From positions 786,203,390 through 786,267,389 of the forward strand of contig CM048745.1 in assembly GCA_026315105.1 (NCBI GenBank): a stretch of DNA of 64,000 bases, read 5' to 3'. Made by a program: the position numbers and the translations under genes. Below the pieces are notes generated by a model, which was not told the DNA's origin, made no database searches, and saw only the letters and a list, made by a program, of their open reading frames with translations. Below are positions 22,696-34,624 of the stretch, piece by piece (the first letter of the stretch is position 1; every line of letters begins with the position of its first letter). This DNA is from Locusta migratoria. Lineage: Eukaryota > Arthropoda > Insecta > Orthoptera > Acrididae.

Positions 22696-22887
22696 AAAAA
22701 AATGTTCAAATGTCTGTAAATCTATCGGACCAAACTGCGTGGTCATCAGTCCGTAGCTTACAAACTACTTAAACCTAGGGACAAACACACACACCCATGC
22801 CCCAAGGAGGACTCTAAACTTCATGTCGAGCAACCGCGCGCTCCGCAGCGAGGTGCTTTAGACCGCTCGGCTACTCCACCGCGGCGG
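22696..22887 (-). repeat. tRNA-headed SINE, type 2, reversed, 9-bp duplication
   Basis: AAAGCTTTC at 22687-22695 and 22888-22896 bounds it. Read on the minus strand: CCGCGGTGGAGTAGCCGAGC, a long variable arm with GCGCGCGGTTGCTCG, then a TTTAGAGTCCTCCTTGG-type B box and the tail shared with type 1. Confidence 0.9.
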
Positions 22888-22917
22888 AAAGCTTTCGCGA
22901 TCAACAAAATTACATTT

Positions 22918-23438
22918 GAAACTTCCTGGCAGATTAAAATAGTGGGTCAGAAATGGGATTCGAACCTGGGGACTTTAACGCTCTATCATCTGAGCTATCC
23001 TGGCATGCTTCACGGTCCGTCGACGAAACAAAACTTCACTTCTGCCAGTACCTCGCCTCCTACTTTCCAAACTTTACAGATGTTCTCCTGTGAACCTTTC
23101 AGGACTAACACTCCTGGAAACATCCCGTAGGCTGTGACTAAGCCATGTCTCCACCACATCCTTTCTTGAAGGAGCGCTAGTCCTACAAGGTTCGCAGGAC
23201 GTCTGTCAAGTTGTCAAGTATTAAAAAAAAAAAAGAAAGGAGGTGAGGAATAGGCAAAGTAAAGTTTAAAGTTGTGACGATGGACTGTGAAGCGTGTCGG
23301 CATAGTTCAGACGATATAGCGTTCGCCCGAGAAAGTCAAAGGTCGCAGGTTCGAATCCCCGGTACAGCACACAATTTTAATGTGCCAGGTAGTTACGTAT
23401 CAGCACACACTCCGCTGCAGAGTGAAAATTTGATTATG
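22918..23438. mobile_element. Palindromic tRNA-bearing element (family A)
   Basis: Starts GAAACTTCCTGGCAGATTAA. It carries a tRNA-like sequence on the minus strand (about 23018-22942, GGTTCGAATCCCATT) and one on the plus strand (about 23299-23372, ATAGTTCAGACGATATAGCG and GGTTCGAATCCCC), and ends CTGCAGAGTGAAAATTTGAT. Probable 12-bp target duplication with two differences: 22906-22917 and 23439-23450. Between the heads are the family words CCTCCTACTTTCCAAACTT and CCATGTCTCCACCA. An A-rich stretch at 23222-23236 marks the turn of the palindrome. Confidence 0.8.
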
Positions 23439-23861
23439 AAAATTATACTTGACTGTGTTTCACGAAGAATTTCTACTACCATGAAAATCGTTTGTATCTT
23501 ATATGTGGATAAATGCCGTTGTAATCTCTAATATCCTCCAATAACTGGAAAATCGAAACATGTAGCTTGAAATAAAACTGTTTATAATGAGTGGGAGTAC
23601 CATTTCTTAGTGTCTATGAAAAGAATCAGATAAAACGTTTACCGAAAACATCTGAATGCGCCAGCCTGAACGCAGCCCTTGAATTTCAGTATGTTTACAT
23701 AGTTAAATCCTTCAACTCTATTTACGTATGAGTAAAACATACATAATAGCTCATTTATCTCACAAGCATTCACGAAACAATAAACAACTTTTATACATTT
23801 CATTCCATTCCACGATGGTGGTGGTGGTAGTGGCTGCTGGTGCAGCAACAGCGTTGAATAA
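23439..23861. other. No gene recognised
   Basis: Short AT-rich spacer; a GGTGGTGGTGGTAGTGG tract lies at about 23815-23832. No domain or repeat signature. Confidence 0.4.
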
Positions 23862-23896
23862 TTAAATAATTCTGAGTCTCTGTTGCAATATTTTTA

Positions 23897-23945
23897 TTCT
23901 CCAATTACGCGTTTCGCGCTGTTAGCGCATCGTCAGACTAGAAAA
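23897..23945 (-). ncRNA. Hammerhead ribozyme candidate, left PLE arm
   Basis: On the minus strand: stem I 5' strand 23945-23937, core CTGACGA at 23936-23930, stem II GCGCT/AGCGC with loop AAC, GAAA, a two-pair stem III closing a GC loop, cleavage triplet GTA, and stem I 3' strand ending at 23897. It is the inverted partner of the right-arm copy and differs by two bases, both compatible with the fold (one stem-I C to T giving a G-U pair, one in the stem III loop). Confidence 0.7.
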
Positions 23946-24080
23946 AGACAAATGTTTTGTTACAGTCCGTGTACCTGGCGGGCAGCAAATCTAATGTGAG
24001 TAAGGTGACTAAATTTTGAAAAGTCAGACTTACTTGGGCGGCTTGGGCTTGAACGGCTAGTTAAAGACTCTTTTAGCCAG

Positions 24081-24382
24081 TCAGGCGTCTACAAAATACT
24101 ATGTTTGCAGTGCTCCTTATCATACATTGGCCAAACTGGACGAGCCTTCAAAACTAGGTTCCAAGAACATCTTTTAATTAAGAAAGGTGCTGCCAAAAAT
24201 AATTCGGCCTTTTCCGAGCATCTCAATAGAAGCAAACACATTCAGCCCTAGACAAAATGCAAATTCTTCAAATCGCCCCCAAAGGAAAAAACCTCTCACT
24301 TCTCTAAGAATTAGAAATCACTAAGTTTGTGAAACGGTCTCCAGAACACAGTCTCAACGAACAGCTCATTACAAAAATCTAA
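24081..24382 (+). pseudogene. PLE GIY-YIG endonuclease remnant
   Basis: The frame from 24081 reads SGVYKILCLQCSLSYIGQTG, then RAFKTRFQEHLL, a lysine-rich stretch and AFSEHLNRSKHIQ before a stop at 24248-24250. In another frame KMQILQIAPKGKNLSLL and EITKFVKRSPEHSLNEQLI follow to about 24382. This is the C-terminal GIY-YIG nuclease of a Penelope-like element. GVY, the CxxC and YIGQTGR are intact, but a frameshift and internal stops make it inactive. No RT remains. Confidence 0.85.
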
Positions 24383-24986
24383 GTTTTTACGAAATCATGT
24401 TATCCATCTTTTTCCAAAATGACCCCCCTTCTGACAATTCACAACATATTTCTTCCGCCCCACACCCAAGCCTCTAATAATTTCGTTTTCATTCATTTAT
24501 TGTTGTTTCACTACCAACATGTATGATTTCACAAGATTCATTCCCCCACGTCACAAACATCTCTGATAATATCCAGCTACCGCTTGGCAAGCCGCTCATT
24601 CTCGCAGGCGTAATTCTGCCCATACCGCTTTGTTTAACGGTCGTACCTATGTTCCGCAGTTATGTTCCAGTTGTAAACGTGGACCTGCCGCGACAGCGAC
24701 TCTTCTGCTGCCATGGTGAGTTTTATCATATAAAAAGCATTCGATTAATTTCCATTCTATACCCCTTTAGTCCCTAGTTATTCTACTTCAAATAGCCCTT
24801 ACGTACTTTGTACTCTTTGCTGGGGCCCAATGACAACACAAAATGTTAAACTACATCAATCACAGCTATAGATAGTTCTGTGGCTCCATCTCCGCCCAAG
24901 TAAGTGTGACTTTTCAAAATTTACTCACCTTAGCCACATTAGATTCGCTGCCCGCCAGGTACACGGACTGTAACAAAACATTTGTC

Positions 24987-25036
24987 TTTTTCCAGTCTGA
25001 CGATGCGCTAACAGCGCGAAACGTGTAATTGGAGAA
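24987..25036 (+). ncRNA. Hammerhead ribozyme candidate, right PLE arm
   Basis: All parts are in place. Stem I pairs 24988-24996 with 25028-25036 (9 bp, two G-U). The core CTGACGA is at 24997-25003 (CUGANGA). Stem II is GCGCT 25005-25009/AGCGC 25013-25017. GAAA is at 25018-25021. Stem III is two pairs (A25021-T26, C22-G25) closing a two-base loop, and the cleavage triplet is GTA at 25025-25027. Penelope-like elements are known to carry hammerheads with very short stem III in their terminal repeats, which process element RNA. One extra T lies at 25004 before stem II. Confidence 0.75.
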
Positions 25037-25075
25037 TAAAAATATTGCAACAGAGACTGAGAATTATTTAGTTAA

Positions 25076-25301
25076 ACAACTTGTATTTATTTTTACCGTA
25101 AATTGCATTTATTTTTACTTTAAATTACTGAAAAAAGAGCAAGAAGCAATTAAAGAACAGCATAACACATAAAATCAAATTACGTTAATTACTGGGGTTT
25201 TGCATTTTTAAACTCACAGTTACATATTGCCCGTAAGTAAAAGTTAATTATTATAATTCTAAGATTATTTCCCTCCTTCCCTTCCTCTCCATCTCTCTCT
25301 C

Positions 25302-25337
<36 letters not shown>

Positions 25338-25595
25338 CGTCGGGCCGTCTGCAGGGGGGGAGGGGCACGTGCTCCCCCCCGCCCCCCCCTCCCTGAATCC
25401 GCCATTGGCGAGAAATACGGAGTGGTTTCCGAACTGTGCACTATAGTATAGTGGGCAGCGCTTTAAGTTTAAACACACATGGTAGGTAGTTCGAAAACCG
25501 CCATTGCATTTTTTTCGCCTTGACTCCTAAGAAGGTTTCGGGAACTCTTATTAGTTAAATAGAGTTATGTTCTGAAATATTTAGAGTTGTGCATA
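25076..25595. other. Spacer with (CT)n microsatellite
   Basis: The CT repeat spans about 25291-25334, followed by G/C tracts (25355-25390) and AATCCGCCATTGG, which resembles the end of a DNA transposon on the minus strand, but no partner end was found. ORFs over the CT tract are low-complexity artefacts. Confidence 0.5.
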
Positions 25596-25799
25596 GCTGT
25601 TGCGGATTACCCATGCGCACTGGGGCGCCGTGTTGCGGTGCGAGAGACCGCTCGCCGTTGGGGGTTCGAGTCCCCCCTTGGGCATGGGTGTTTGTGTTGT
25701 CATTAGGTTAGTTTACCTTAGTTTAAGTAGTTTGTAAGCTACAGACTAATTACCACGCATTGAGTCCGAAAGATTTAATAACATTTGAATTTTTGATTT
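25596..25799 (+). repeat. tRNA-headed SINE, diverged, 11-bp duplication
   Basis: AGTTGTGCATA (25585-25595) and AGTTATGCATA (25800-25810) flank it with one difference. It has GGGGGTTCGAGTCCCCCCTTGG as B-box region, AAGTAGTTTGTAAGCT in the tail and ATTTGAATTTT at the end. Confidence 0.8.
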
Positions 25800-25810
25800 A
25801 GTTATGCATA

Positions 25811-26039
25811 TGTAAGAGTGCTCCCTTTAAAGTGTACTGTTCTATTTCGTGAACATGCCATGAAATACGTAACAACGAATTGAACAATGGTCTTCTGAAG
25901 CATATCCACATCACACAAAAGGGGACGATACTGTAATACTAAATATTCTAAACAACGTGCTTATACTGGTAGTTTCATATATGCGACAACTGTCTTTCTT
26001 TGATGAAACGGAAGGGAAGTGTATACATTGCAACAAATT

Positions 26040-26086
<47 letters not shown>

Positions 26087-26746
26087 GAAGTATTGTTCAT
26101 TATATATGGAATGTGTTGTAATTCATTAATTAGAATTAATGTGTCTCTTCAAATATTTGTATTTGACATGCTTGCTATGAACGCTTTTTATGTAGTTCAC
26201 ATATGACTTTGTTCATGTTACTGTGTTCTGCGCGTAATAAAGAGCAAATATTCTGTTTTAAACCGTGACTACGTTTCCTTTTACAGCTAAAATAACAAAT
26301 GGAATAAGTCTGGTAATACTGAATTTCACTGATCGCTAGTACTTAATCTATATACAAAAGTACTACTATCATTAGGTTATTTACAGCAGTCATTATAACA
26401 GGATCTCCCCAATATATGTACATGTAATAAAGAAGTCTACAAAAAATTGGAGGTGGCGAGTTTCAAACCTCCGTTTAACGTGTCAGTACATCAGAAACAA
26501 ATGCGCTGTCTTCTACGCTAGTTTTTTTTTATTGCTCTATGGGTAGTTCTGTTGTTTTTTAGTTGTTGTTCGATGTGTGCTTGGCTCATCTTTATTATTA
26601 CAGAGGACGTTCATCAACCGTGCGCGCTGATCCACAACGCCCAGCTCGCTACGGCGATCACGTGCAAAAGTGTTCTGTAATTTTCTTACCAATGATGGCA
26701 GGAGTTAACTGCTAACATGGCATTTTTGGACATTAGATTATAATTC
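25811..26746. other. No gene; long T tract
   Basis: A run of 43 T at 26043-26085. A weak reversed tRNA-like B box (GAGTTTCAAACCTCC at about 26458) stands alone. No domain in ORFs. Confidence 0.4.
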
Positions 26747-26758
26747 ATCGTACTAAGA

Positions 26759-26950
26759 AAATGTCTGTAAATCTAACGGACCAAACTGCGTGGTCATCAG
26801 TCCGTAGCTTACAAACTACTTAAACCTAGGTAAACTAACCTACGGACAAACACAAACACCCGTGCCCCAGGGAGGACTCGAACCTCCACGGCGAGCAACC
26901 GCGCGCTCCGAACGATGTGCTTTAGACCGCTCGGCTACTCCACCGCGGCG
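26759..26950 (-). repeat. tRNA-headed SINE, type 2, reversed, 12-bp duplication
   Basis: ATCGTACTAAGA is exact at 26747-26758 and 26951-26962. On the minus strand it has the head CCGCGGTGGAGTAGCCGAGC, B box GGAGGTTCGAGTCCTCC and the shared tail AGTAGTTTGTAAGCTACGGA. It is very similar to the 22.7-kb copy. Confidence 0.92.
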
Positions 26951-26962
26951 ATCGTACTAAGA

Positions 26963-27663
26963 GCGAGGTGTTTTTGATAATTCTTCAGTGCGCTATTGTT
27001 TGAAATAACTCTGCTTGAATTGTAATAAGAAAATTATCAAATACAGAAAGCAAGATGGCGTATGAAAGAGAGGGATTAACGTAACTGATTTCCCAGCGCC
27101 AAATGCACGCCGTGTTCCTTCCTGGCTATAGTTACTAATTCTCCACCGTTCCTAAAGCGTGATTCACAACAACACTGTTTATTAGAATGCCGGACATTTG
27201 CCACGGGCAGGGTTTGCCGGATGTTTGCCACACTTGACCTTTAGCCAGGTAGTTGGAGAAGCTGCCCCTCAGACAAAGGACGTCCTTCCCCGTACGCCTG
27301 CTGTCTGCTTCAAAACTGTCGTCTTCACACCTAACTCGTTACAGCCACTGCGTATGAGACCTTTTCCTTCGACATCATGCCTAAATGTGCAGCTTGTCTT
27401 CAATATACTAAAATGGAAATATTTATAACTTTTGGGAAACCAAAGAAATACCTTCGTGAATGTTAGTGTGTAATTAGTTCTTCCAAGCACGAATATGGAT
27501 CGATTGTTGTATGATAGCTTCCTTTCTCACTGACTGCGATACAAACAGTCCGTCGCTATGGGACTAACACGAAGGGAACGATGCAAAGAGAATGCGAATG
27601 TCCGCTAATCATTTAATTTTGATCACTACATTTGTGCCTATTTTAATTACTACAACTGCATGT

Positions 27664-27727
<64 letters not shown>

Positions 27728-28129
27728 CGAATAAAGAAGAACGACACAATCCATATTAACTTACTCTCCGACTGCTCTTGCAGCGAAACATTCGTTAATA
27801 AAGTGTATTGTGAAAATGTTCAAAACAGTGACAGAAAAAAAGTTCACCAAATAGAGGTAAGAGCGTCCAAGTTTGACAGATCACCTAATGTCGACATACA
27901 ATTTTAAAATGTTTGAAATAAAGAAATGGAGTATTATAAAATACTGTGCATGATACGTATTGTTGTTTTAAATTGTTAGCTTTGGTACCTAAAGATTCGC
28001 AGAGAAAGCATCCTAGTTTTTAAGGGAAAAGCCATAATTGCTATGATCTGCACTACCACAGGAAATCGTAATGTATTGTGTGTACTAGCTCACAAGTGAA
28101 ACTGAGGTAGATAGTTCCTGTGAATTCTC
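26963..28129. other. No gene; long A tract
   Basis: A run of 53 A at 27665-27717 could be the tail of an unrecognised retroposon to its left, but I see no tRNA head or RT. The ORFs at 27198-27490 have no known domain. Confidence 0.4.
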
Positions 28130-28750
28130 TCAGAAGACGTTATGCTCGACAACCCGAAGAAATTAATAATTGGCTCTATACCGACCTCCGGACTCAGAAG
28201 ATGCAGCCGCCGAACTGTTCAAACAAAACTTGAGTCTCATCACAAATAGGTACACTAACTACTGATACAATTATAGTTGGCAGTGACTTAAATCTACCAT
28301 TGTTGACAAAAAAATACACTTTCAGACACGGTGGTAGGTACATCTTCCGAAATTGTTCGAAATGCTTTTTAAAAATCATTTTGAACGATTAGTTCCCCCT
28401 TGGGACACAAAACAGAAAGTTTTTTCAGGAAATTTAGACGAACGCAAAATCCCCTAGATTGGCGAAATTTTACAGGAGCTCGAACTTTAGCGTGGACTTC
28501 AATGCGAGTTTCATTTCATAGTTTACACAACGAAACTCTTTCTAGTAATGTGGTGGAAAATCCAGAGAGTTTCTGGTGCTATGTTGTGTACACCAGTGGA
28601 AAAATTCAGTCAACGTCTTTACTGCGCGATAGCGACTGTAATGTTACTGATGACAGTGTCACTAAATCGGAATTACTAAATACAGTTTTCCGAAATTCTT
28701 TCACCATAGAACACACAGTAAATATTCCACAACTACTACAAACATAACAT
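28130..28750 (+). pseudogene. LINE fragment: endonuclease end and linker
   Basis: Around 28168-28320 a broken frame encodes a YRPPDSEDAAAELF-like stretch and an IIVGSDLNLP motif, as in the APE endonuclease of jockey/CR1-type LINEs. The 28400-28747 frame has NPLDWRNF, HNETLSSNVVENPESFWCYV, VYTSGKIQ and LLNTVFRNSFT, colinear with the segment at 53575-52859 of the better-preserved LINE. It ends before RT. Confidence 0.75.
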
Positions 28751-30544
28751 AGATGTAGTAGATATCCATGGTACTGGGAAGCAAATCACCCTATCAAATA
28801 AGTGATGTTGCAGAGATGTCTGAACTGTGAGTGACAGACGAAATAATCAAATATGTTTAAACAAAATTTCTAATGTATCAGAAAAGTAACTCTAATTCAT
28901 TTGTTTCTGATATTCTTTCGTAACAATTATTTTTGAATAGTAAGCGCCTTGTCTACTTTCTATTGCCTTCACTGGTCTGTTTAAAAATAATCAATAATAT
29001 GGTACGGATTTTAATTTTAAAGCACTATACCTAAATGTACTTAATGAGATCAACATCTACTTTAAAATTATTTCTATGCTTGTCTATTTATGGAGATATG
29101 GAAATTATATCAACACTAATTTCAACATTTTAGCTGCCGAAATTGTCAACCTTAGGAGCAGATCTGTTTTAGATTGTTTTGGGTGCAATTCAAAGGTTCA
29201 GATGTTTTTTAACCTAAAGCGTACCTTGTCAGCTTAACAAAACATAACTTTTTAGGTGCTGGTTGCGGCTCTGAAGTGTCAGGAAATATTTTTAGAACTC
29301 ACAATTACATAATAGTATTATCATAATATTAGACGGTAAAAAAAATTCTCTTAGCATGTCAACTGTAGGTGCTCATACCTAAATAGAAAATTACAAATTG
29401 AAAAGATGTGACTGTACATTCTGGTTGCAGGAGTGTCATTTGAGTGATGTTCAATGTTTTTGCTTCGTTGAATCAAATTTCACTGCTTATTGATTAAACG
29501 CTAGTGAACCGAACTGGGACCAGCTAGGTTCAACATTTAGATATTTAGGATACTGAGGCCTTTATTTTTACAACTAATAAAGGTCACATCGTCAGGTGGT
29601 CCTCACAGATGTTATGATACGTTCAGTACTTCTCCGTTCTTCGAAAGCAACTCTCCCTTGCAATGATCCTAGTTTCGGCGTAAGCACATCCACGTAACGA
29701 CATCTTCCTCTGTTTTGTGTAAGTGTAACTACCGTAATGGGCAAAAGACCTGCCCTTGGTCGTTTTAACAACTGCCATACTGAATAGTCGCACTACGTAC
29801 TGCAGAAGTGACTAGTGTGCAGTTGTCTGGACACTGTCCACGCAATCCTCTGAGAATGGTGGTAGGGTTGGGGGAGGATTAGACAGGGCCATTCGATCAT
29901 TTCGAGCAGGTAAGAGTGTGGCCAGTGTCCGGATACCGTTTATTCTGACAACAGATGGCGCGCTCGGCGCCCACCAACGATACACAACGAGCTTAAATTT
30001 CATTGATTGGCGATAGGTCAACCATGTTTGAGGCAAATTGAACTGTCGTCCGCCATGTTATTTGGGGTATCGGCTGACAGCTGGTCTGTCACACCTATTC
30101 GAGAGATTTTTACCTATTTACAGTTCCACGTTTCAAATAAAGATGGGCTATTGAATAGGGATGTGCGTTAGCTGCGATTTGACGAGCCTCGTAGCAGATT
30201 CACTAAAAATGAGAAATGCGGTAATGAAATATCACGAACCTGTCAGTATTACAGTTCCATTTTGAAGTAGAACAGTTAGCTGAGGTTTGCTATAACAATG
30301 AAAGTGCCGCCGTGAAAATATTTGGGTTAATTTCAAAGCAAGTACATGGTCTAAACGAGCTGCAAAACATGGAGTGAACAGTAATTGTTGTGAAGAACAA
30401 TCATTAGCATGGATTTGTATCTGCTGTTGATGTGCTGTAATAAATGCTTTCAAAACGTCTAGTATACACTTCTCTTGTGCTTACTAAACCAGTTACGTCT
30501 ACAGACTTGTAAAATTGCTGTTGAAGGTTTCGGTTGTAAACTAT
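28751..30544. other. No gene recognised
   Basis: Only short ORFs without domains. GGTGGTAGGGTTGGGGGAGG is a local G-rich patch at about 29858-29877. I see no TIR or tRNA-like signal. Confidence 0.4.
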
Positions 30545-30850
30545 GGTGGACGAAATTTGAGTATAAAGACGAAATTGACAACAAAATACCGCAGTAAAAA
30601 ATGCGCCTATGTCATCTGCCACAAAAGCATTCCACATCGAAATAGGATGTTATTAATAAGTTTCTTTGCTGCCATCCTGAAACAAGTAACATTTGGTACG
30701 TGAAATTTGAGTACAAAAACGAAAGTGACAATGGAATATTGCAATAAAAATGCGCCTGGGACAGCTGCCACAAAAGCATTGCACATCGAATAAAGTATCA
30801 TTAATAACAATCGTTGTTGCCTCGCTGAAATGAATACATATTTGTTGCAA
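30545..30850. repeat. Two-copy tandem duplication, period about 152 bp
   Basis: ACGAAATTTGAG, AAATGCGCCT, TGCCACAAAAGCATT and CACATCGAA occur in the same order at about 30548-30640 and 30700-30790. The minus-strand ORFs here follow the duplication and have no known domain. Confidence 0.65.
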
Positions 30851-30980
30851 AGAACACAGACACATACAAGTGAAAAAATTCTGGCTGTCACTACTGCTTA
30901 CACACTTTGCACTGGTACCATGTCAACCATGCTCGATTAAGTATTGTCAACAAATGAAAATAGTTTTAAAGAAGGTGTAG

Positions 30981-33935
30981 GGTCATTCTACGCCAGTTCA
31001 ACCACCCCATGACACCCATCGTCTCAGATTTGGTTATAACTTGGCACATTTGTTCTATTTATGGACTTCACTAAAAGTCCAAAACATTACTGCTCTGTCT
31101 CAAACCATTTAGATTTTACAGTCTGTTGAAGTTTATGGAATTTAGTAGATTCTGGTTGTCGAGCACAGGAAATACAATGTACTCAGATATAGAAAATAAT
31201 TTATAACTTCCTCATTTACCAACAAATAGTGATAATTTTTGTGTATGTGTGCATCAATGTGTAAAGATTTAAAAAAATAATGTTGATGAAAACCTTATAA
31301 GATTGTGCATGTGCAGGAAAAACTCCTTAATTTTCAGTATTTTTTGAATCAAATACGGAAAACCGCATTAAGAGTAATATCGTCAAAAGGGAAAACAATA
31401 TTTGAATAACAAATTTTTTATTCTTCTTTATACCCTACCAAACAATAGAATCAAATGTGTGGGTTTTCCACACATTCATGGGTTATTAGCCCACAAACAA
31501 AATTAATTAGCAAACATCTATTGCTTCCTTACATTGTGCTAAATGTACAATTCCTCATATTTCATTAAATCAATTTTAATTATAGACTTGAAAAGTAGAC
31601 AGTATTGAGAAATAGAAACAACATTAATTATGTTTTTTAGTCTTAAACAGAAATAACAACTTGGGAAACAAGTGGATAAAAACAAGTTTTAAATTTCGTT
31701 ACAACACTCGTATAATGACTCTAAATTCTTTGTCAATGTTTTTTGAATTCCTCTAGCATTTTCAAAACTTTATTGTTCACATAGGCCATGTATTCTTGAG
31801 TAAAACTGTAAACTCTCCCAGTCATTGTCTTTGGAGGATCCACAACGACGATGTTGTGAAGGATGCAAATAAAAGAACAATCTTCTCTCTCGGGCCAGAA
31901 AAATGATTCTAGTGGTCCATGAGGATTTAAAAATCTTACAAGCATGTCTTTTTCTTCAGCATTTACCTCAATAACCATGCCAAAATACCATAGTTTATCA
32001 TAAACAAGCAATAAAACACCCAGTAGATAAATCCTCTAGTTTGACAACTATATTTTGCATTTTGTCACACAAATTGAATGTGAGAGCTGGTTTTGAATCA
32101 CTGCTGATTCTTCTAGCTTCTGTTACTCCTGAATCATATGTTGGTTTTAAGTTGTGGAAAGTTCTAGTTCCTAGAAGTGATTGAACATTTCTCAGGCGAT
32201 TCTGCAAAGTGTGTTGAGTTGAGACAGCCGAGCCTTTACAGATAAGTTTAAAATTAATATTTGTAATATTGGCTTTGCAAAACTCAAAGAGCTAACAGTT
32301 TTACAGTACCCCCTATACCATCACATTCTGTTTTACCATGACTCGTTTCAAAAAATGACCCTTGGGCTTTGAGCTGAAAATCTTTCTTGTGCATACATAG
32401 ATTCATTAAATTATATTTATTTTTATACTGGCCATCACAGCCATCACTGAAGTAGTGAATGTTTCTTATTTGTAGGTAACTGTCTTTCACAAATGTTGTT
32501 ATTATTTTTTGGATCTTCTATACCATAAACAGATCATGTTGAATGTCATCTGAAATGATACAAAGAGGTAAAATCAGTTTTTCATTACTTGCACACCTCT
32601 GCAGTGAATCATGACTGGATGAATAGTGCATGAACGTGAGGTCCAGTGGTAACCTTTTACTTCATCTTGTAATACAAAAGCATAGTTTTCACTGAAATGC
32701 GTCGTAACGATTGCGAGGTTTGAGGAAGCTGTTTCCTTTAAATTTCTAACAAACAGCGATTGTGACTTGGCTGTGCATGATTGTAGTATGAACTTGTTCA
32801 GCTGTCCCACTAACTTTTCGATAAACTCCCCAACTGAGCTCGAACACAGTACCATTTCTGTTTGATCGGTTGAAACCCACTGACTGTATTCAATAGTATC
32901 TTCTTCATCATTGTCTTGAAATTTTGATTGTAAAAAACTGATCAAATTATCTTTTGATGGACACTTGTAACAATGCATCACCATACATTCCCTGCTTGCA
33001 TCTTCACAAAGAAGCTATTTCATAAGTTCTTTGTAATTCTCTCCATTACCAGTTCCTTGTATCAACAAAATGACATTTTGATATATGGTGCATAGACAGA
33101 CTAAGTGTGTACCACTTGCACCAGCCAAAACACACTACTTAGGCCTAAAAGAACAAAATTTTGAAAAAAAAAAACAATTTTTAAGTCAAGATATTCCAAC
33201 TTCAAAACTGAGAAAGAAACAGTACACCAACAGTTCAAAGCTACACAGAAATAGATATTCACACATGTTAAGCAAATTATTTAATCTTGTTTTAATACAC
33301 ATTACTTTTACTTTCCAAGCAAAATGGATCTAATGAAAAAAAATGTAAGTTCAACAACCTGTATTAGGTGTGTGAAATTTTGCATTTACTGTTTTCTATT
33401 AAATAATAATTCTTGTAGGATTGGAAAACCCATTAATTTTATTTTGCCATTATGTGGAGTACATCCTTTAGAACACGATTTAAAAAAATTTCAACTGAAT
33501 ATCCTTTCCTATTTCGATAATATTCTACTTAGTGTGGATCTCCGTAATTGGTTTTAAAATTTTTTAAAACTTCAATTTATTAATTTTTGCTGGCCACATG
33601 TTGTGTCAGTATGTTGTAATTTACATTGCTCTGAACTCTTTATACATTGATGAACACACAACAGTATTTTTATCAATATTTGTTGGTAAATGTGGGAGAT
33701 ATAAATTATTTTCCATTTTTGAACACACTGTATTTCCTTTGCCTGACAACCAAAAGTTATTAAATTTAAAAAACTTCCACAGGCTGTAAAATCTAAATGG
33801 TTTGAGACACAGCAGAAATATTTTCGTTCCCTACTTATAATCATAAAAGGAATAAATATGCCAATTCATATCAAAATCTAAGATCATGGGTGTCAAATCA
33901 TACTTTTTTTTTGTTTGAATTGACATGGAATGACC
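30981..33935 (-). mobile_element. 2.95-kb DNA transposon, family not named
   Basis: The left end GGTCATTCTACG...AGTTCAA at 30981 and the right end (complement GGTCATTCCATGTCAATTCA) at 33935 start long diverged TIRs of about 170 bp: TGACACCCAT, GATCT/GTCTCAGATTTGG and CAAACCATTTAGATTTTACAG are shared. Flanks GTGTAG (30975-30980) and ATGTAG (33936-33941) could be a 6-bp duplication with one difference. The minus-strand gene remnant lies at 31733-32984. Confidence 0.8.
31733..32984 (-). pseudogene. Transposon protein with SDGxxxQYKN and SHGKxxCDGIGGT motifs
   Basis: Four minus-strand pieces in order. 32984-32574 starts MVMHCYKCPSKDNLISFL and has FSENYAFVLQDEVKGYHW. 32490-32284 has IHYFSDGCDGQYKNKYNLMN and FFETSHGKTECDGIGGTVK. 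32207-31998 has LLGTRTFHNLKP. 32011-31733 has WYFGMVIEVNAEEKDMLVRF and a C-terminal helix. I recognise this as a repeat-encoded protein type found in many animal genomes (usually uncharacterised). The acidic residues in SDG and CDG within an RNase-H-like layout suggest a DDE-type transposase; that is inference. Frame breaks and a missing start make it inactive. Confidence 0.65.
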
Positions 33936-33941
33936 ATGTAG

Positions 33942-34590
33942 ACACTCAAAAGTGAAGAAATATCTCAAACCACACTAGACAGAAACCTGAGCATTTATTT
34001 ATTTATTTTTATGGCGCATGCTTCAAGGTAAATGCAGATAGGTCATCTGAAGCTTTACTCTTGGGGCAGAAAATTGTCATCAGTCAGGAATTTTGTTTGA
34101 GTATAGACAGACTGAGATCAAACAAGGCCAAACATTTGGCGTTCTTGGACGAAGTACTTGTCGTTTTGTCACTTCGATTTGGGCATTTAAATGCTGAACA
34201 CACTTTAGGCATATTTCACCAGCAAAAATTGTATGGGAAATACACACTAAATACAGTGTAAACTAAATACAGCACTTCAAGGTCAACAACAACGTACGAT
34301 AGACATACTCCTCTCAAGTGTACTGACCACCAAAACTATGGAGGCCGAGTTTACAGAAGTTGCCGGAAAGAGCGCTGTGTTGGCCACTGTATGAAATTTA
34401 AGCTCGTTTCTCGCACTCGAAAAATTTTGTCTTTGTTTCTGAACAAAGGGGGCGCTGACTTCTTACGCACTTGTATTTTTCACCCCAAAATCTATCCGGA
34501 ACAAAAGTAAATATTGTAGAACGACTTTCGCGTGAAGGTACGAACGCGCATGGACTTATGACTGTTAATATTATGAGACATACTGAAACG

Positions 34591-34624
<34 letters not shown>

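Larger units (their letters stand above)
23862..25075 (+). mobile_element. Penelope-like element with inverted ends (second family)
   Basis: The left arm 23862-24047 is the inverted copy of the right arm about 24893-25075: GAATTATTTA, CAGAGACT, AATTGGAGAATAAAAATATT, TGTCTTTTTC, GTACACGGACTGTAACAAAA and CGCCCAAGTAAG are shared. The GIY-YIG remnant lies between them on the plus strand. Both arms encode a hammerhead ribozyme fold. This is the same inverted-end architecture as 10465-12405. The target duplication is not clear. Confidence 0.85.
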
